A stretch of 64,000 nt of DNA from Undibacterium sp. Jales W-56. Its GTDB lineage: Bacteria > Pseudomonadota > Gammaproteobacteria > Burkholderiales > Burkholderiaceae_D. The stretch is from contig NZ_JAJLQW010000002.1 of the NCBI RefSeq assembly GCF_025548535.1, forward strand, positions 62,001 to 126,000, in the 5' to 3' direction. Positions 8,385-16,892 of the stretch are shown piece by piece (positions within the stretch are counted from its first letter, which is position 1; every line of letters begins with the position of its first letter). The translations under genes and the position numbers were made by a program. The notes below the pieces were generated by a model. That model saw only the letters and a program-made list of their open reading frames with translations, was not told where the DNA came from and did not search any database.

Positions 8385-8891
8385 TCAGGCGACGCGCTTA
8401 CCCATGATAATTAGATCGCGCTCAATGCCGTCCAGGGTCGCGACTTTGGGCATATTCGCCCAGATTTCAAAATTGAAGCTTGCGAATAAATTCATGCTGG
8501 GGGTGTTGTGGCCGAAAATAAAGCCCAGCAAAGTATGCAATTTAATCTGCGGCGCAAACGCGATTGCTTCGGTCAGCAGGTAACGTCCCAAGCCTTTACC
8601 GCGTGCCTCTTCATGCAAGTAGATCGATAACTCTGCCGTGCCGGAGTAGGCGGGACGTCCGTAAAAATTGGAAAAAGACAGCCAGCCGAGAATCTGACCG
8701 TCTTGCTCAATCACCCACAATGGCCGGCGGTCCGGCGTATGCTCATGAAACCAGGCGTGGCGCGATTCGACCGATACGGGTTCTGTATCTGCGGTCACTT
8801 GACGGGATGCAACCGTCGAGTTGTAGATCGCCACGATGGCAGGTAAGTCGCTCAACGTGGCGATGCGATGCGATGGGATGAATCCGGTCAT
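8385..8891 (-). CDS. GNAT N-acetyltransferase, phosphinothricin acetyltransferase-like
   Basis: This 168-residue protein belongs to the GNAT superfamily and matches the phosphinothricin/methionine sulfoximine acetyltransferase (Pat/MddA/YncA) subgroup by its N-terminal IRxA-like start, the segment IYNSTVASRQVTADTEPVS, and the acetyl-CoA-binding loop EARGKGLGRYLL (about 98-109). Enzymes of this group acetylate small amino-acid analogues, but the substrate cannot be predicted. It stands alone between pilZ and rlmJ on the minus strand. The C-terminal part MPKVATLDGIERDLIIMGKRV is typical for the subgroup, which ends with a return strand contacting the substrate pocket. Confidence 0.85.
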   Translation of the reverse strand: MTGFIPSHRIATLSDLPAIVAIYNSTVASRQVTADTEPVSVESRHAWFHEHTPDRRPLWVIEQDGQILGWLSFSNFYGRPAYSGTAELSIYLHEEARGKGLGRYLLTEAIAFAPQIKLHTLLGFIFGHNTPSMNLFASFNFEIWANMPKVATLDGIERDLIIMGKRVA

Positions 8892-8983
8892 GGGAAATTA
8901 GCCGATGAGAAAACAGAAAAGATGTCTACGAAATACCGTGGCGAGGTAAAAATGGTTAATAAGTTGCAGCAAGTTATAGCAAA

Positions 8984-9373
8984 TTACAGCGTATGAGTCG
9001 CCCTGGATGAACGTATCGCCGCTCCCAGCAATTCTTCGACGCGCAATTTAATGCGGGTGCCGCTTTCATCATCAGGAAAATGCACGCCTATCCCCTGGGA
9101 CTTATTATTCCCGGCACCGGCTGGCGTGATCCACGCGACTTTACCGGCGATCGGGTATTTGTTCGGGTCATCCAGCAAGGTCAGAATCAAGTAAATTTCT
9201 TCACCGAGTCTATAGGTTTTATTGGTCGGCACAAAAATTCCGCCGTTTTTCAAGAATGGCATATAGGCAGAATACAAGGCCGCTTTTTCTTTAATCGCCA
9301 GCGATAAAACAGAAGGACGTGCCGGCGTAGGCATGATCAACGGGACACTAGGATCGGCTGGTAAGTCGGCCAT
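8984..9373 (-). CDS. pilZ: PilZ-domain protein
   Basis: This 129-residue protein is a short PilZ-domain protein of the type encoded beside holB, where the founding member is needed for type IV pilus biogenesis. The core GGIFVPTNKTYRLGEEIYLILTLLDDPNKYPIAGKVAWITPAG with GIGVHFPDDESG fits a single PilZ domain. The RxxxR c-di-GMP-binding motif of canonical PilZ domains is not evident near the N-terminus, as in other holB-linked members, so c-di-GMP binding is doubtful. The frame extends upstream into the end of holB, but the ATG at 9373, just after the holB stop, gives the usual length and start (MADLPADPS). Confidence 0.85.
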   Translation of the reverse strand: MADLPADPSVPLIMPTPARPSVLSLAIKEKAALYSAYMPFLKNGGIFVPTNKTYRLGEEIYLILTLLDDPNKYPIAGKVAWITPAGAGNNKSQGIGVHFPDDESGTRIKLRVEELLGAAIRSSRATHTL

Positions 9374-9383
9374 AAACAAGCTT

Positions 9384-10418
9384 TCAGTGAAATAGTGAAG
9401 AGTAATCCAGCAGCATATCTTCGATAAAAAGTTTGGCCGACAACGGATGACTGGCGATCGCTTGCCGCTCATTCGTGTTTTTAATGACCTGCAATAAAGC
9501 CGGCGTATCTACCCGTGTTGCCAGTGCCGCCAACTCTTTCTGATAGCGTGGATGATACCGGATTCTGCCCGTTTGTTTATAAGAAAAAATGTCGTACAAC
9601 CAACGCTGCAGCCACGCAACCGTATTGGGTACGCTTAATTTTTGCATTTTTTCGGCGATTTTCAAACTTGACTCGACCCCGGGTTTGCACAACTGTCGTA
9701 AAAAATCATCGAATTCTGCACGATCTTCCGACTGCGCCATCTGCAAAGCCGATAGCGGCGCCCCGCCCTGCTGAGCCAGCCAGGTTTCGGCATCGGCGAG
9801 CTGTTGCGTCTTCAGCCAGGCCAGGCCTTGCTGGGTGTCCGGCATGCCCATCGCGAATTTATGGCAGCGCGACAAAATCGTCGGCAGCAATTTATCCAGA
9901 CTGTTCGACACCAAAATAAAGACGGTATTCGGATTCGGTTCTTCCAATGATTTGAGCAAGGCATTGGCGGCCGGAATATTCAAGGCCTCTGCCGGATACA
10001 GCACGATCACGCGCCGCCCCTGGCGATGCGTAGAGATATTCATGAAATCCGACAAAGCACGGATCTGATTGATCACGATTTCTTTAGAAGGCGCTTTGCT
10101 TGCCTTGGTTTTTTTTTCCGTTTCAGGCGCATCTGCTTCGCCGCCAACACTGTCCTCTTCATCGAGCAACTCGGGACGGACACGGCGATAGTCGGGGTGA
10201 CTGTATTGACCAAACCAGCCGCACGATGCGCACTGGCCGCAGGCATGACCGTCCGGTGCTGGCGATTCACATAATAAGGATTGCGCCAGATGCTCGGCGA
10301 ACACGGTCTTTCCTATACCCTCGGGGCCATACAGAAGTACCGCATGCGGCATGCGCTGGCGCAGCAAATTCAGTTGCTGCCATGCGTCTGTCTGCCAGTT
10401 AAAAAGAGGATGCGTCAT
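9384..10418 (-). CDS. holB: DNA polymerase III delta-prime subunit
   Basis: This 344-residue protein is the delta-prime subunit of the clamp-loader complex, which helps open and place the beta clamp on DNA. The AAA+ core is visible: a P-loop GPEGIGKT (31-38), the zinc-binding cysteines C50, C60, C63 and C66 with the sequence [10 protein letters not shown], and the sensor/SRC region [13 protein letters not shown]...[12 protein letters not shown]. coli delta-prime has a degenerate P-loop, whereas this one looks intact. The gene overlaps tmk by 4 nt (ATGA) and precedes pilZ by 10 nt, the standard proteobacterial order mltG-tmk-holB-pilZ. An acidic, Lys-rich insertion (about 90-112) follows the zinc module. 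Confidence 0.93.
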   Translation of the reverse strand: MTHPLFNWQTDAWQQLNLLRQRMPHAVLLYGPEGIGKTVFAEHLAQSLLCESPAPDGHACGQCASCGWFGQYSHPDYRRVRPELLDEEDSVGGEADAPETEKKTKASKAPSKEIVINQIRALSDFMNISTHRQGRRVIVLYPAEALNIPAANALLKSLEEPNPNTVFILVSNSLDKLLPTILSRCHKFAMGMPDTQQGLAWLKTQQLADAETWLAQQGGAPLSALQMAQSEDRAEFDDFLRQLCKPGVESSLKIAEKMQKLSVPNTVAWLQRWLYDIFSYKQTGRIRYHPRYQKELAALATRVDTPALLQVIKNTNERQAIASHPLSAKLFIEDMLLDYSSLFH

Positions 10419-11056
10419 AAGGGATCAGCATCCGCACATAGTTGGGCAATCAAGGTATCGAGATGTGCCCTGATTTCTGGAATCGGTCGCGTTGAATCGA
10501 TAATCCGGAAACGTTCAGGGAACTCCGCCGCACGGCGCAAATACTCGGCACGTGTTCCGGCAAAAAAATCGGTTTTCTCTTGCTCGAACTTATCCAGCTC
10601 GCGGGTCGCATCCAGGCGGGCGCGTGCCACCTCAAGCGGCACATCGAACAACAAGGTCATATCCGGTTGCAGATCCGGATGTACCCATTGTTCCAGCGCG
10701 TTCAGTTTGTCCAGCGCCAATTTACGTCCGCCGCCTTGATAGGCGAAACTCGCATCAGAGAAACGGTCGGAAATAACCCAGTCGCCGCGCTCCAATGCGG
10801 GTTCGATGACTTGGGCAATATGTTCTCTGCGAACCGCAAACATCAACAGCGCCTCCGTTTCCAGATGCATTTTTTCTTGCAACAGCAATTCGCGTAGTTT
10901 TTCACCCAGTGCCGTTCCGCCGGGTTCGCGCGATGAGATCACTTGCTTGCCATGTTGTCTGAGTAATTCTGCCACATAGGCGATATGCGTCGATTTGCCC
11001 GCGCCGTCTATCCCTTCGAAGGTAAGGAATTTGCCCTTTTTGATATTGTTTGTCAT
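10415..11056 (-). CDS. tmk: Thymidylate kinase
   Basis: This 213-residue enzyme phosphorylates dTMP to dTDP using ATP in dTTP synthesis. The P-loop [10 protein letters not shown] (about 14-23), the SREPGGT segment (42-48) with the substrate-binding Arg, and the [15 protein letters not shown] region (96-110) that recognises thymidine are all present; the lid [14 protein letters not shown] precedes the usual Arg-containing segment. Length agrees with bacterial Tmk. It overlaps holB by 4 nt and follows mltG by about 60 nt, so it is probably transcribed with both. Confidence 0.95.
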   Translation of the reverse strand: MTNNIKKGKFLTFEGIDGAGKSTHIAYVAELLRQHGKQVISSREPGGTALGEKLRELLLQEKMHLETEALLMFAVRREHIAQVIEPALERGDWVISDRFSDASFAYQGGGRKLALDKLNALEQWVHPDLQPDMTLLFDVPLEVARARLDATRELDKFEQEKTDFFAGTRAEYLRRAAEFPERFRIIDSTRPIPEIRAHLDTLIAQLCADADPL

Positions 11057-11118
11057 GCCACCGGCTCTACTAAATTCGTCATGTAATTCGGGTCATCTCA
11101 TCGTGCAGATTGCTAGCT

Positions 11119-12105
11119 TCAGCGCTGGTACTTGTTCACTGCACGATTATGCTCAGTCAGGTTGTCAGAAAAATGGCTGGTGCCATCTCCTTTTGCCACA
11201 AAATATAAGGCATCGCTTTGCGCCGGATTGAATGCGGCCGTCAATGAGGCAATGCCGGGCAAGGCGATCGGTGTCGGTGGCAAACCGGTGCGGGTATAAG
11301 TGTTATAAGGCGTGTCGGTTAACAAATCGTGTTTTCTGATTTTACCTTTGTATTGCTCGCCCATACCATAAATCACCGTGGGATCGGTCTGCAATAACAT
11401 GCCTATGCGCAAGCGATTGATGAAGACAGCCGCAATCAAGGTGCGTTCCGCTTTTTGCCCGGTCTCTTTCTCGATGATCGATGCCATCGTCAGCGCTTCA
11501 TACGCCGTCTTGTATGGCAGAAGATGATTCCTGTTGGTCCAGGCTTCACTTAATTTTTTCAACATGGAGGAATGCGCCTGCCGGTAAATTTCCAGATCAC
11601 TGCTGCCCTTGGCGAATAAATAGGTATCCGGGAAAAATACCCCTTCTGGCTGCGCAAAATCGGCATCGATCTTACGCATCAATTCGGTATCGGAAAGACC
11701 GGCAGTTGTATGCTGAATCGACGGATGACTGTCAATCACTTTACGCATCTGCTGGAAAGTCCAGCCTTCGATAATCGACAGCGACACGAAGGAAAAATCG
11801 CCGTTGACGATTTTATCCAGCAAATCCGCCGGCGTTTTACCCGGCTCTATGTCGTAGGAACCGGCCTTGAGTTTATTCGCCTTGCCGGTGACGCGCGCCA
11901 GCAGTTCGAATAGCAAGGGGTTAAGCGGCACGCCCGCTTCTTGCATCTGTTTGCCCGCACTGCGCACGCTGCTGCCGCTTTTAATGCTGAAATCAATCGC
12001 TTCCGGTCCATTATGAATCGGCTGGCTGGTCCAGTAGAGCATGCCGCCAGTCGCCAGACCGCCAAGAAGGAACGCCAGTAAGAAAATTTTTTTTATCAAT
12101 GCCAT
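11119..12105 (-). CDS. mltG: Endolytic murein transglycosylase MltG (YceG-like)
   Basis: This 328-residue inner-membrane protein cleaves nascent glycan strands and thereby limits peptidoglycan chain length. It has an N-terminal membrane anchor (KKIFLLAFLLGGLATGGMLYW, first 25 residues) followed by a LysM-like region and the YceG catalytic domain. The catalytic Glu lies in the segment MASIIEKETG, and the conserved block QTDPTVIYGMG with YNTYTRTGLPPTPIALPG is complete. It heads the minus-strand cluster mltG-tmk-holB-pilZ and is transcribed divergently from ygfZ; the two starts are 86 nt apart. Confidence 0.93.
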   Translation of the reverse strand: MALIKKIFLLAFLLGGLATGGMLYWTSQPIHNGPEAIDFSIKSGSSVRSAGKQMQEAGVPLNPLLFELLARVTGKANKLKAGSYDIEPGKTPADLLDKIVNGDFSFVSLSIIEGWTFQQMRKVIDSHPSIQHTTAGLSDTELMRKIDADFAQPEGVFFPDTYLFAKGSSDLEIYRQAHSSMLKKLSEAWTNRNHLLPYKTAYEALTMASIIEKETGQKAERTLIAAVFINRLRIGMLLQTDPTVIYGMGEQYKGKIRKHDLLTDTPYNTYTRTGLPPTPIALPGIASLTAAFNPAQSDALYFVAKGDGTSHFSDNLTEHNRAVNKYQR

Positions 12106-12151
12106 GCTGAAGATGAGATGTAGGTGGCAAACGCATTTTGCCGGAGCGCAC

Positions 12152-12157
12152 TATAAT
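12152..12157 (+). promoter_or_regulatory. Probable -10 element of the ygfZ promoter
   Basis: A perfect TATAAT stands 34 nt before the ygfZ ATG at 12192. No good -35 hexamer is seen at 16-18 nt upstream. The position rules out a translation start at the in-frame TTG at 12138, which would lie upstream of the transcription start. Confidence 0.5.
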
Positions 12158-12191
12158 CGAAAATGTGACCCGTATTTTAAACCGAGACTTC

Positions 12192-13238
12192 ATGAACACA
12201 GAAACAATGACGAGCTGGCAGGATTTTTTAGCGCAACATGGCCATCAGAGCAGCGCACCGGTCTGGCAAAGCGCGGCCTTGCAAAGCGGTTTTGTCGCCG
12301 CACTCACGGACCAGGCCCTGTTGCTGGCGACGGGTGAGGATGCGCCGACTTTTTTGCATAATCAACTCACCAATGATGTCGAGCATTTAGAGTCCGATCA
12401 GGCCAGACTCGCCTGTTACTGTTCGCCCAAAGGCCGCATGATTGCCAGCATCCTGTACTGGAAAACCGGTGAAGGCATCGTGCTGCAACTGCATCACTCG
12501 ATTAAGGCGGCAATCCATAAACGCTTGCAAATGTTCATCTTGCGAGCCAAAGCAAAATTACTGGATATCAGCCTGGATCAGGTCGTCCTGGGTATCGGCG
12601 GCGCTGCGGCTGCGGGCGTGTTATCGCGCTGGTTCCCGGCATTGCCGCAGCAGACCTACGCCAAAATTGACAACCAATTTGGCAGCCTGATCCGCGTCAG
12701 CGACGCCAGCACCAGCGCCCGCTACCAATGGATCACAACGAACGCCATAGCGCAGGATATCTGGCCGATACTCAGTAAAGAACTGAGCGCAGTCGATGCA
12801 AGCGCCTGGCGCTTGACCGAAATTCAGGCGGGGATTCCGCAAATCGTCGACAAAACCCAGGACCAGTTCGTACCGCAGATGGTGAATTTTGAATTGATCG
12901 GCGGCGTGAATTTCAAAAAAGGCTGTTATCCGGGGCAGGAAATCGTCGCCCGCAGCCAATATCTGGGCAAGTTAAAACGTCGCATGGCGCTGGCGCGCAT
13001 CGCTCACCAAGGCGATCAGCCGATTGCGCCCGGTACCGAAGTATTTACCGCTGAAGAGGCCGGCCAGCCTTGCGGCATGATCGTGAACGCCGAGCTGGTC
13101 GAGGCAGGGCAATGCCTGTGTCTGGTCGAAATAAAAGTCGCTGATCAAGAGGCTGGCACCATTCATCTGGCCTCAGCCGCTGGACCGGTTTTGGTGTTTC
13201 TGGCTTTACCTTACCCAGTGATAGACGTGACAGCCTGA
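12192..13238 (+). CDS. ygfZ: Tetrahydrofolate-binding protein YgfZ (GcvT-like, Fe-S maintenance)
   Basis: This 348-residue protein is YgfZ, a folate-binding protein of the GcvT fold that supports assembly or repair of certain Fe-S clusters. The hallmark KGCYPGQE motif occurs at about 240-247, followed by SQYLGKLKRRMA, and the N-terminal part has the conserved LLHNQLTNDV-like segment (FLHNQLTNDV). The ATG at 12192 (MNTETMTSWQ) is preferred over an in-frame TTG because a TATAAT lies between them. It is transcribed divergently from mltG, a common arrangement in Burkholderiales. Confidence 0.92.
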   Translation: MNTETMTSWQDFLAQHGHQSSAPVWQSAALQSGFVAALTDQALLLATGEDAPTFLHNQLTNDVEHLESDQARLACYCSPKGRMIASILYWKTGEGIVLQLHHSIKAAIHKRLQMFILRAKAKLLDISLDQVVLGIGGAAAAGVLSRWFPALPQQTYAKIDNQFGSLIRVSDASTSARYQWITTNAIAQDIWPILSKELSAVDASAWRLTEIQAGIPQIVDKTQDQFVPQMVNFELIGGVNFKKGCYPGQEIVARSQYLGKLKRRMALARIAHQGDQPIAPGTEVFTAEEAGQPCGMIVNAELVEAGQCLCLVEIKVADQEAGTIHLASAAGPVLVFLALPYPVIDVTA

Positions 13239-13251
13239 TTGCGGCAAAGGA

Positions 13252-13343
13252 TATACTCAACCCTAGTATATGTAATTTATAAGCTATTGCGCAGATAGAA
13301 AGCGCGGCTAGCGCCAATAATTACCTATACTCCCCATAAAACC
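13252..13343. repeat. Intergenic repeat, possible degenerate copy
   Basis: The stretch begins with TATACTCAACC and ends with CCTATACTCCCCAT. The 22 nt at 13322-13343 are an exact reverse complement of 22607-22628, the left end of the repeat inside the arn locus. The core between the ends resembles the other family members only weakly, so this may be a relic or a hybrid copy. The rest of the 273-bp gap to 13511 (AT-rich, with GCAGAGACGCAAATAACGC near 13383) holds no gene I can support. Confidence 0.45.
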
Positions 13344-13511
13344 ATAAAAACAGGATGGACGAAAAATAAAAACGCACTTGCCGCAGAGACGCAAATAACG
13401 CAAGGAAAATTCCTCTTGCCCTATGCAGTCTGTATCTCGTGTTTATTTTTTGTTTTTGGGTAAGTCTGGAAAATAAGCAGTGCGCTGCCGGGCTGATGAA
13501 GGAAGACAAGA

Positions 13512-13799
13512 ATGGACTGTTATATTTATTACAAAGTGCCGACGGAATTTCAGGATCAGCTGTTAGGACAAGTGCGCGGCATGCAAGCGGCACTGCATGC
13601 GCAGACTGGCGTAACTTCAGGCTTGCAAAGGCGGCCCGAGATCAACGACGGCATGCATACCTGGATGGAAATTTATCGCCATGTTCCCGAGAATTTCATT
13701 GCAAACCTGGCGCTGGCGGTACAACAGACGCGCTTGCTGCCATTGATTCACGGTGAGCGTCACCCTGAGTTTTTTATGGAGGTGATCCCATGTGTTTGA
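13512..13799 (+). CDS. DUF4936 family protein
   Basis: This 95-residue protein matches the DUF4936 family, small proteins of Burkholderiales of unknown function that are usually encoded directly before an NRDE protein, as here. It begins MDCYIYYKVP, has a central LQRRPEINDGMHTWMEIYRHVP segment and no signal peptide or membrane segment, so it is probably cytoplasmic. The fold may be ferredoxin-like given the alternating strand pattern (inference). It overlaps the next gene by 10 nt, which suggests translational coupling and a shared role. Confidence 0.8.
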   Translation: MDCYIYYKVPTEFQDQLLGQVRGMQAALHAQTGVTSGLQRRPEINDGMHTWMEIYRHVPENFIANLALAVQQTRLLPLIHGERHPEFFMEVIPCV

Positions 13800-14536
13800 T
13801 CGTCTTTGCCTGGAAGTTGCTTCCACATACGCCGCTGGTGGTCGCCAGCAATCGCGATGAATTTTATGACCGTCCTGCTGCGCCCGCGATCTGGTGGGAA
13901 AACTCGCCGCATGTCTTTGGCGGCCGCGATTTGCAGTCAGGTGGCACCTGGATGGGGGTCGCCAGCCAGGATGATCAAAACGCCGCCGCGAAAAAATTCG
14001 CGGCGATCACCAATGTCCGTGCGCCATCTGAGAAAAAAACCGATGCGCCATCGCGCGGCAAACTGGTGGCTGACTACCTGACCGGCAGCCTCAGCGCGCA
14101 AGAGTATATTGCCAGCATCAAAGACAAAGTCGATGACTACAATGGCTTTAATTTATTGGTCGGCGATGACCATGATCTGATCTGGTTTTCCAATCGCAAG
14201 CAGGATGATCCGCGTAATGGCCAGGCACTACCACCGGGCATCTACGGGATTTCCAACGCAGCGCTTGATACCCCCTGGCCGAAAGTCGTCAAGACCAAGG
14301 CCGAGTTTGCCAGTCTGCTGTGTCAGCGGGCGCCGGAAGAAGCCTATTTTGAAATGTTATCGAATACCACACCGGCCCCGGATTGCCGTCTGCCAGATAC
14401 CGGTGTGAGTTTTGAGATGGAGCGCTTGCTGTCGGCGGCCTGCATAGAATCGCCGGACTACGGCACCCGCGTATCGAGCCTGGTCAGGATTCATAGTCAT
14501 CATCCGGCTGAATTCCATGAAAAAGTATTGCGCTAG
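13790..14536 (+). CDS. NRDE/TANGO2 family protein
   Basis: This 248-residue protein belongs to the NRDE (TANGO2) family, named for the motif NRDE seen here at about residues 20-23 in the segment VVASNRDEFYDRPAAP. It starts with MCLIVFAW, where the N-terminal Cys is conserved and might act as a nucleophile if Met is removed (NTN-hydrolase-like idea, inference). Further family features are FGGRDLQSGGTWMGV, AITNVR, SRGKLVADYL and YGISNAALDTPWPK. Bacterial members have been linked to heme handling, but the reaction is unsettled. It forms an operon with the DUF4936 gene and ends convergent to an MFS gene. Confidence 0.88.
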   Translation: MCLIVFAWKLLPHTPLVVASNRDEFYDRPAAPAIWWENSPHVFGGRDLQSGGTWMGVASQDDQNAAAKKFAAITNVRAPSEKKTDAPSRGKLVADYLTGSLSAQEYIASIKDKVDDYNGFNLLVGDDHDLIWFSNRKQDDPRNGQALPPGIYGISNAALDTPWPKVVKTKAEFASLLCQRAPEEAYFEMLSNTTPAPDCRLPDTGVSFEMERLLSAACIESPDYGTRVSSLVRIHSHHPAEFHEKVLR

Positions 14537-14589
14537 CCGGGCCTGAATCACCACTGGCATCCTGCTGCCTTGCCGTTCAAAAAAATGGC

Positions 14590-15897
14590 TTAGATATCGC
14601 GTAAAGGCGCGCGCCATAACAAGATCGCTGCAAGCAATTTCAACAGACAAGGAAAAATTGCGTAGGCAATTCCCAACGCCAGTATGCCCTGACTATCTGA
14701 GCCGCCCGGCGTGTAACCCAGATAATCCAGCAAAGGTAAAGAAACACCTGCAGCCAAAGCCAGATTCATCTTGGTGGCCCAATTCCACGTGCCAAAATAG
14801 GCGCCCTCTCTTTGGCCGCTGTGGCCGCCCTGGCGTATCACTGCCGCCAATAAGGCTGGCGGCAAAGCCAGATCCGCTCCCAGCGCGCATCCTGACAAAA
14901 CACAGATCACGCCAAACGACACGCCGGCGCCAGCGTCCAGGCCAAATACCCACATAAACGCCGCAATCGACAACAGCATGCCGATCAGCCATGCTCTCGC
15001 CTCGCCCAGTTTGCCCGCCACCGTCACCCACAAGGGCATGGATAAGGCTGCCGCCACAAAATACAAGATCAAAAAAATTCCGGATAAATGCCCCAGTTGC
15101 AAGCGATCTTTGGCAAAAAATAAAAACAAGGTTGCCGGAATCGACGCAGCAATTCCATTCACCACAAATACGGTGAACAAACTGCGGAAATGGCGATTCC
15201 GGAACGGCAATTTTAATGAAGATAAAACTCTGCCAAGACCTGATGCACCGGATACAAATGTACTTGTATGAGGATTATTCACACCGGCGGCTTCGGGCGT
15301 CAGTGCCGTGCGTGATGCAGGTCGGGGCGCGTACCTAAAGAGCAGGCTGCCCGCCAACAACAGACTGACCACGAAACTGGTCGACAACCAGGCAATACTC
15401 GTCAATTGCGATAGTGCCGCTGCCGAGATCACGCCTAGCAGGCCACAGGCTTCACGCACCGCCGTTAACCGGGTTCTCTCTAACGGCGCCTGGGTTAATG
15501 CTGCGCCCCAGCTTTGATGGGCGATCGTCGCCAGACTAAAACCCGCGTACACCACCATCAATGCGCTCATAAACCAATAGAACGGTGCAAAATCAGCGAT
15601 AGGCAGGGGATGGAATAAAGCGAGAAAACCGAAAATCAAGGGAGGTAAGGCAAGACTGATATAACGCGCATGAGATCGGCGATGATGGTTCTGATCGATC
15701 CACCAGCCGATGGCAGGATCAATAAATGCATCAAGCAAACGTGCCAGCAACAGCGCCGTGCCGATCAAGGTCAGAGATAGTCCAAAACGCTCTGAATAAA
15801 ATTGCGGCACGTAGACGTAAATCGGCAAGGCGAGCAACGCCAGCGGCAGGCCAAAAAGACCGTAATTCAGCAAAGCCGGCAAGGACAATCGCGTCAT
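14590..15897 (-). CDS. MFS transporter, MelB/GPH-like cation symporter
   Basis: This 435-residue integral membrane protein with about 12 hydrophobic segments resembles the glycoside-pentoside-hexuronide:cation symporter branch of the major facilitator superfamily. The N-terminal half contains LLLARLLDAFIDPAIGWWIDQ (about 48-68), the MelB-type loop with the conserved Asp residues, and then LTAVREACGLLGV. Burkholderiales members of this group are mostly uncharacterised and may carry sugars or other solutes. It stands alone between the NRDE gene (convergent) and yhhQ (same strand, about 66 nt away). The substrate cannot be inferred from neighbours. Confidence 0.8.
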   Translation of the reverse strand: MTRLSLPALLNYGLFGLPLALLALPIYVYVPQFYSERFGLSLTLIGTALLLARLLDAFIDPAIGWWIDQNHHRRSHARYISLALPPLIFGFLALFHPLPIADFAPFYWFMSALMVVYAGFSLATIAHQSWGAALTQAPLERTRLTAVREACGLLGVISAAALSQLTSIAWLSTSFVVSLLLAGSLLFRYAPRPASRTALTPEAAGVNNPHTSTFVSGASGLGRVLSSLKLPFRNRHFRSLFTVFVVNGIAASIPATLFLFFAKDRLQLGHLSGIFLILYFVAAALSMPLWVTVAGKLGEARAWLIGMLLSIAAFMWVFGLDAGAGVSFGVICVLSGCALGADLALPPALLAAVIRQGGHSGQREGAYFGTWNWATKMNLALAAGVSLPLLDYLGYTPGGSDSQGILALGIAYAIFPCLLKLLAAILLWRAPLRDI

Positions 15898-15963
15898 CTC
15901 ATGTAGTCCATTCAGGTTGGTTGACTGATGGCAGGCACGATCTCAATGTCATGGCTTTTTGAA

Positions 15964-16674
15964 CTAGGCTTTGAGTTTAAAGGGATTAAAGTCGGTATCT
16001 TTATCGTAATAATCCTCGTTCTCTTTACGCTTTAAGAACGCGACGACTTTGTAGGTGAATGGCGTCATGACGACTTCCCAGCCGGTCTTCAGGATGTATT
16101 GCGCAATGATGACCGAGACCAATTGTTGATTCGACCAGATACCGTAAAATGCAATCACGTAAAACAAACTGGAATCGACAAATTCGCCGCAAATCGTCGA
16201 TCCGATAGTCCGCATCCATAGCTGACGCCCGGCCATCGCCAGCTTCATTTTTGCCATGACATAGCTGTTTACAAAACTGCCGCACCAGAATGCAATCATC
16301 GACCCCAATACAATACGTGGCGTATTGCCAAATACCGCATCCAGATGCGTTTGATAGTCCCGGTTAAACGGATCGGCGGCAGGCTTCAAGGCCAATACAA
16401 CCGCCGACATGACCGCGGCGAAAATCAAGGCGCCGAAGCCCGCCCAGATCACTCGCCTATCTCGTCCGTAGCCATACACCTCAGTCAATACATCGCCAAA
16501 AATATACGAGATCGGGAAAAACAATACGCCCGCACCGAAGGTCACTGTGCCCAAGATGGGCAAAGTCACTTCAGCGGCTTTGGCCGCACCGATCAGGTTA
16601 GAGCAAAGCAATACCGTCACAAAAGCCGCCATGACGAAATCGTAGTATTTGTACTGCGCGGCTGGACGTGTCAT
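15964..16674 (-). CDS. yhhQ: Queuosine precursor transporter (YhhQ/VUT family)
   Basis: This 236-residue membrane protein belongs to the YhhQ (DUF165, VUT) family; the E. coli member imports queuosine precursors (preQ0/preQ1) for tRNA modification. About six membrane helices are visible, with the conserved blocks FPISYIFGDVLTEVYGYGR, FWCGSFVNSYVMAKMK and TIGSTICGEFVDSSLFYVIAFYG. No preQ1 riboswitch could be recognised in the 16675-16800 leader. It is separated from hom, which lies upstream on the same strand, by a strong terminator, so it has its own promoter. Confidence 0.9.
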   Translation of the reverse strand: MTRPAAQYKYYDFVMAAFVTVLLCSNLIGAAKAAEVTLPILGTVTFGAGVLFFPISYIFGDVLTEVYGYGRDRRVIWAGFGALIFAAVMSAVVLALKPAADPFNRDYQTHLDAVFGNTPRIVLGSMIAFWCGSFVNSYVMAKMKLAMAGRQLWMRTIGSTICGEFVDSSLFYVIAFYGIWSNQQLVSVIIAQYILKTGWEVVMTPFTYKVVAFLKRKENEDYYDKDTDFNPFKLKA

Positions 16675-16804
16675 TTGTCAGTTTTCCGTGTAGATTTTAT
16701 TGGGCAAATTGTCGGGTTCATGGCGCTCAATGCGGATAGTCAATGTCTCACTATGTTGTACGAGCGAGTTGCATTTTTGGATGTGCTGAATATTAACTTA
16801 GATA

Positions 16805-16845
16805 CAAAAACAGCGTGACCATTGAAAAAGGTTCACGCTGTTTTT
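16805..16845 (-). terminator. Rho-independent terminator downstream of hom
   Basis: AAAAACAGCGTGACC and GGTTCACGCTGTTTTT form a roughly 15-bp stem with one bulge around an ATTGAAAAA loop; A and T runs flank the stem on both sides, so it can work in either direction. It lies about 50 nt downstream of the hom stop and upstream of yhhQ. Confidence 0.85.
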
Positions 16846-16892
16846 CTGCACTGAGCAAGTCAGCATACGCATTGGATGATGACGCTTGCCGC

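Noticed and set aside
13364-13470. Fourth copy of the AGGACTTACGCAAAA element
   Set aside because: Only a short GCAGAGACGCAAATAACGC-like stretch and TAAGTCT resemble the element; the ends and interior blocks are absent.
16675-16800. preQ1 riboswitch upstream of yhhQ
   Set aside because: The leader was read on the minus strand for the preQ1 aptamer pattern; no matching stem and A-rich tail were found.
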